Shown: positions 5,671 to 6,562 of the stretch, piece after piece
Position numbering within the stretch: position 1 is the first letter of the stretch
Layout: the number at the start of each line of letters is the position of its first letter
Assembly: GCA_020850915.1 (NCBI GenBank)
Contig: JADZDV010000387.1
Location: forward strand, 1 to 6,562
Reading direction: 5' to 3'
Source of the DNA: Chloroflexota bacterium
Lineage (GTDB): Bacteria; Chloroflexota; UBA6077; JADZDV01
DNA length: 6,562 nt
The notes under the pieces: model-generated
What the model saw: only the letters and a program-made list of their open reading frames with translations
Told to the model about the DNA's origin: nothing
Databases searched by the model: none
Position numbers and translations under genes: made by a program

Positions 5671-6562
5671 CTAACTGTCGGCGCCGGCGGATGTCTCCGC
5701 CGCCACCGGGTCCGATCGCCCGTCTCGCACAGCCGACCCGCCAGCCGGAGCCTCGCGGTCCGAGGCCTCGGCCGCGCCATCGCCGCTCTCCGCCGCGGCC
5801 GGCCTTCCTTCCTCGGTCGGCTCGGCTCCAGCCGCGGCCTCTGCCGCCGCCCGGGCCTCCGCGGCGACCAGCACGTCGCTCTTGATGTCGATCCGCCAGC
5901 CCGTTAGCTTCGCCGCCAGGCGAGCATTTTGACCCTCCCGGCCGATCGCCAGCGATAACTGGTTCTCCGGCACGATGACCGTTGCCGTTTTCTCCGCCTC
6001 ATTCGTCCGTACTTCCAGCACCCGCGCGGGGCTCAGCGCGTTACCCACGAATCGGGCCGGGCTTTCGTTCCACTCGACCACGTCGATCTTCTCGCCGCCG
6101 AGCTCGTTCACGATGTTCTGGATCCGCACGCCGCGCATCCCCACGCACGACCCAACCGGATCGATACCGGGCTGGCGGGCCGCCACCGCGACTTTCGAGC
6201 GCGCTCCAGCCTCGCGTGCGATCGCCATGATCTCCACCGTGCCGTTGTAGATCTCTGGCACTTCCTGCTCGAACAGTCGCCGCAGCATGAACCGGTGCGC
6301 GCGCGAGACGATGATCTGCGGACCACGGTGCGAATCGTGGACTTCCGACACGTACACTCGGATCCGCTGGCCCGGGTAGTACCGCTCGGAAGGCACCTGC
6401 TCGCCCTTCGGCATCAGCGCTTCGGCACGGTTCAACTCGATCACCACGTTCCCCGCCTCGAGCCGCTGGACGATGCCGTGGACGATCTCGTCCTTCCGCT
6501 CGGCAAAGTCGTCGAAGACCTTCTTCCGCTCAGCCTCGCGCAGCTTTTGCAGCACCACCTGC
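5671..6562 (-). CDS. nusA: Transcription termination/antitermination factor NusA (5' end truncated by window)
   Basis: RNA polymerase-associated factor that modulates pausing, Rho-independent termination and antitermination. The frame is open to the edge of the window, and the first full codon is 6561-6559 (Gln). The sequence [11 protein letters not shown] matches the end of the N-terminal RNAP-binding domain, so about 110 residues are missing upstream. The GTG at 6558 is therefore an internal Val, not a start. From that Val, an S1 domain covers about residues 22-90 ([20 protein letters not shown] to [10 protein letters not shown]). KH1 follows ([11 protein letters not shown], then [20 protein letters not shown]). 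KH2 then follows ([11 protein letters not shown], then [20 protein letters not shown] and WRIDIKS). After KH2 comes an Ala/Glu/Gly-rich, acidic, probably disordered tail of about 65 residues, in place of the acidic repeat domains of E. coli NusA. The stop TAG is 16 nt before ylxR. Confidence 0.97.
   Translation of the reverse strand, partial: QVVLQKLREAERKKVFDDFAERKDEIVHGIVQRLEAGNVVIELNRAEALMPKGEQVPSERYYPGQRIRVYVSEVHDSHRGPQIIVSRAHRFMLRRLFEQEVPEIYNGTVEIMAIAREAGARSKVAVAARQPGIDPVGSCVGMRGVRIQNIVNELGGEKIDVVEWNESPARFVGNALSPARVLEVRTNEAEKTATVIVPENQLSLAIGREGQNARLAAKLTGWRIDIKSDVLVAAEARAAAEAAAGAEPTEEGRPAAAESGDGAAEASDREAPAGGSAVRDGRSDPVAAETSAGADS

Noticed and set aside
5685..5702. 7-bp GC-rich inverted repeat near the nusA end, considered as a terminator
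   Set aside because: It is short, inside coding sequence, and no U-run follows in the transcript. Such repeats are expected by chance at this GC content.
5655..5780. Upstream ATG start for ylxR at 5780
   Set aside because: It would overlap nusA by about 110 nt and add 42 residues unlike the family, whose conserved part begins just after the GTG at 5654.
1..6562. A novel defence, mobile or biosynthetic system
   Set aside because: Every base apart from junctions of 19 nt or less is accounted for by seven well-known housekeeping genes. I saw no direct repeats, CRISPR-like arrays, transposase, tRNA or unknown protein on either strand.

Overview
This window is a GC-rich stretch (by eye roughly two thirds G+C) of a bacterial chromosome. 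It is filled end to end by one co-directional gene cluster on the minus strand. Read in the direction of transcription, from high to low coordinates, the order is nusA (5' end cut off by the window edge) - ylxR/rnpM - infB - rbfA - truB - ribF - tyrS. This is the classic bacterial nusA-infB operon for transcription elongation and termination, translation initiation and ribosome/tRNA maturation, followed by flavin cofactor synthesis and a tyrosyl-tRNA synthetase.

Organism: the gene order, bacterial-type proteins and high GC show a bacterium. A compact IF2 (634 aa with a short N-terminal extension) argues against Actinobacteria and Gammaproteobacteria, whose IF2 is usually much longer. A GC-rich Chloroflexota-like or similar deep-branching lineage would fit, but I cannot assign the phylum with confidence from this sequence alone.

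Layout: 6562-5671 is nusA (S1-KH1-KH2 and an Ala/Glu-rich acidic tail). 5654-5349 is ylxR with a probable GTG start. 5368-3464 is infB, overlapping ylxR by 20 nt. 3444-3091 is rbfA with a GTG start. 3081-2182 is truB. 2181-1231 is ribF, whose ATG directly follows the truB stop. 1238-6 is tyrS, overlapping ribF by 8 nt. All junctions are between -20 and +19 nt, so there is no non-coding stretch longer than 19 nt. No internal promoter or canonical terminator is visible. The operon promoter and any rimP homologue would lie beyond the high-coordinate edge, and the terminator or next gene beyond coordinate 1.

How the genes work together: NusA controls RNA polymerase pausing and antitermination. 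YlxR is a small RNA-binding protein linked to RNase P. IF2 delivers initiator tRNA to the 30S subunit. RbfA matures the 30S subunit. TruB makes pseudouridine 55 in tRNA. RibF makes FMN and FAD. TyrRS charges tRNA-Tyr. No mobile element, CRISPR array, tRNA or rRNA gene, or unknown system was found. The most notable structure outside the proteins is a perfect 12-bp inverted repeat at the infB/rbfA junction. Its transcript would fold over the infB stop codon and the only good Shine-Dalgarno sequence upstream of rbfA, and that Shine-Dalgarno is best spaced to an ATG that is out of frame with rbfA.
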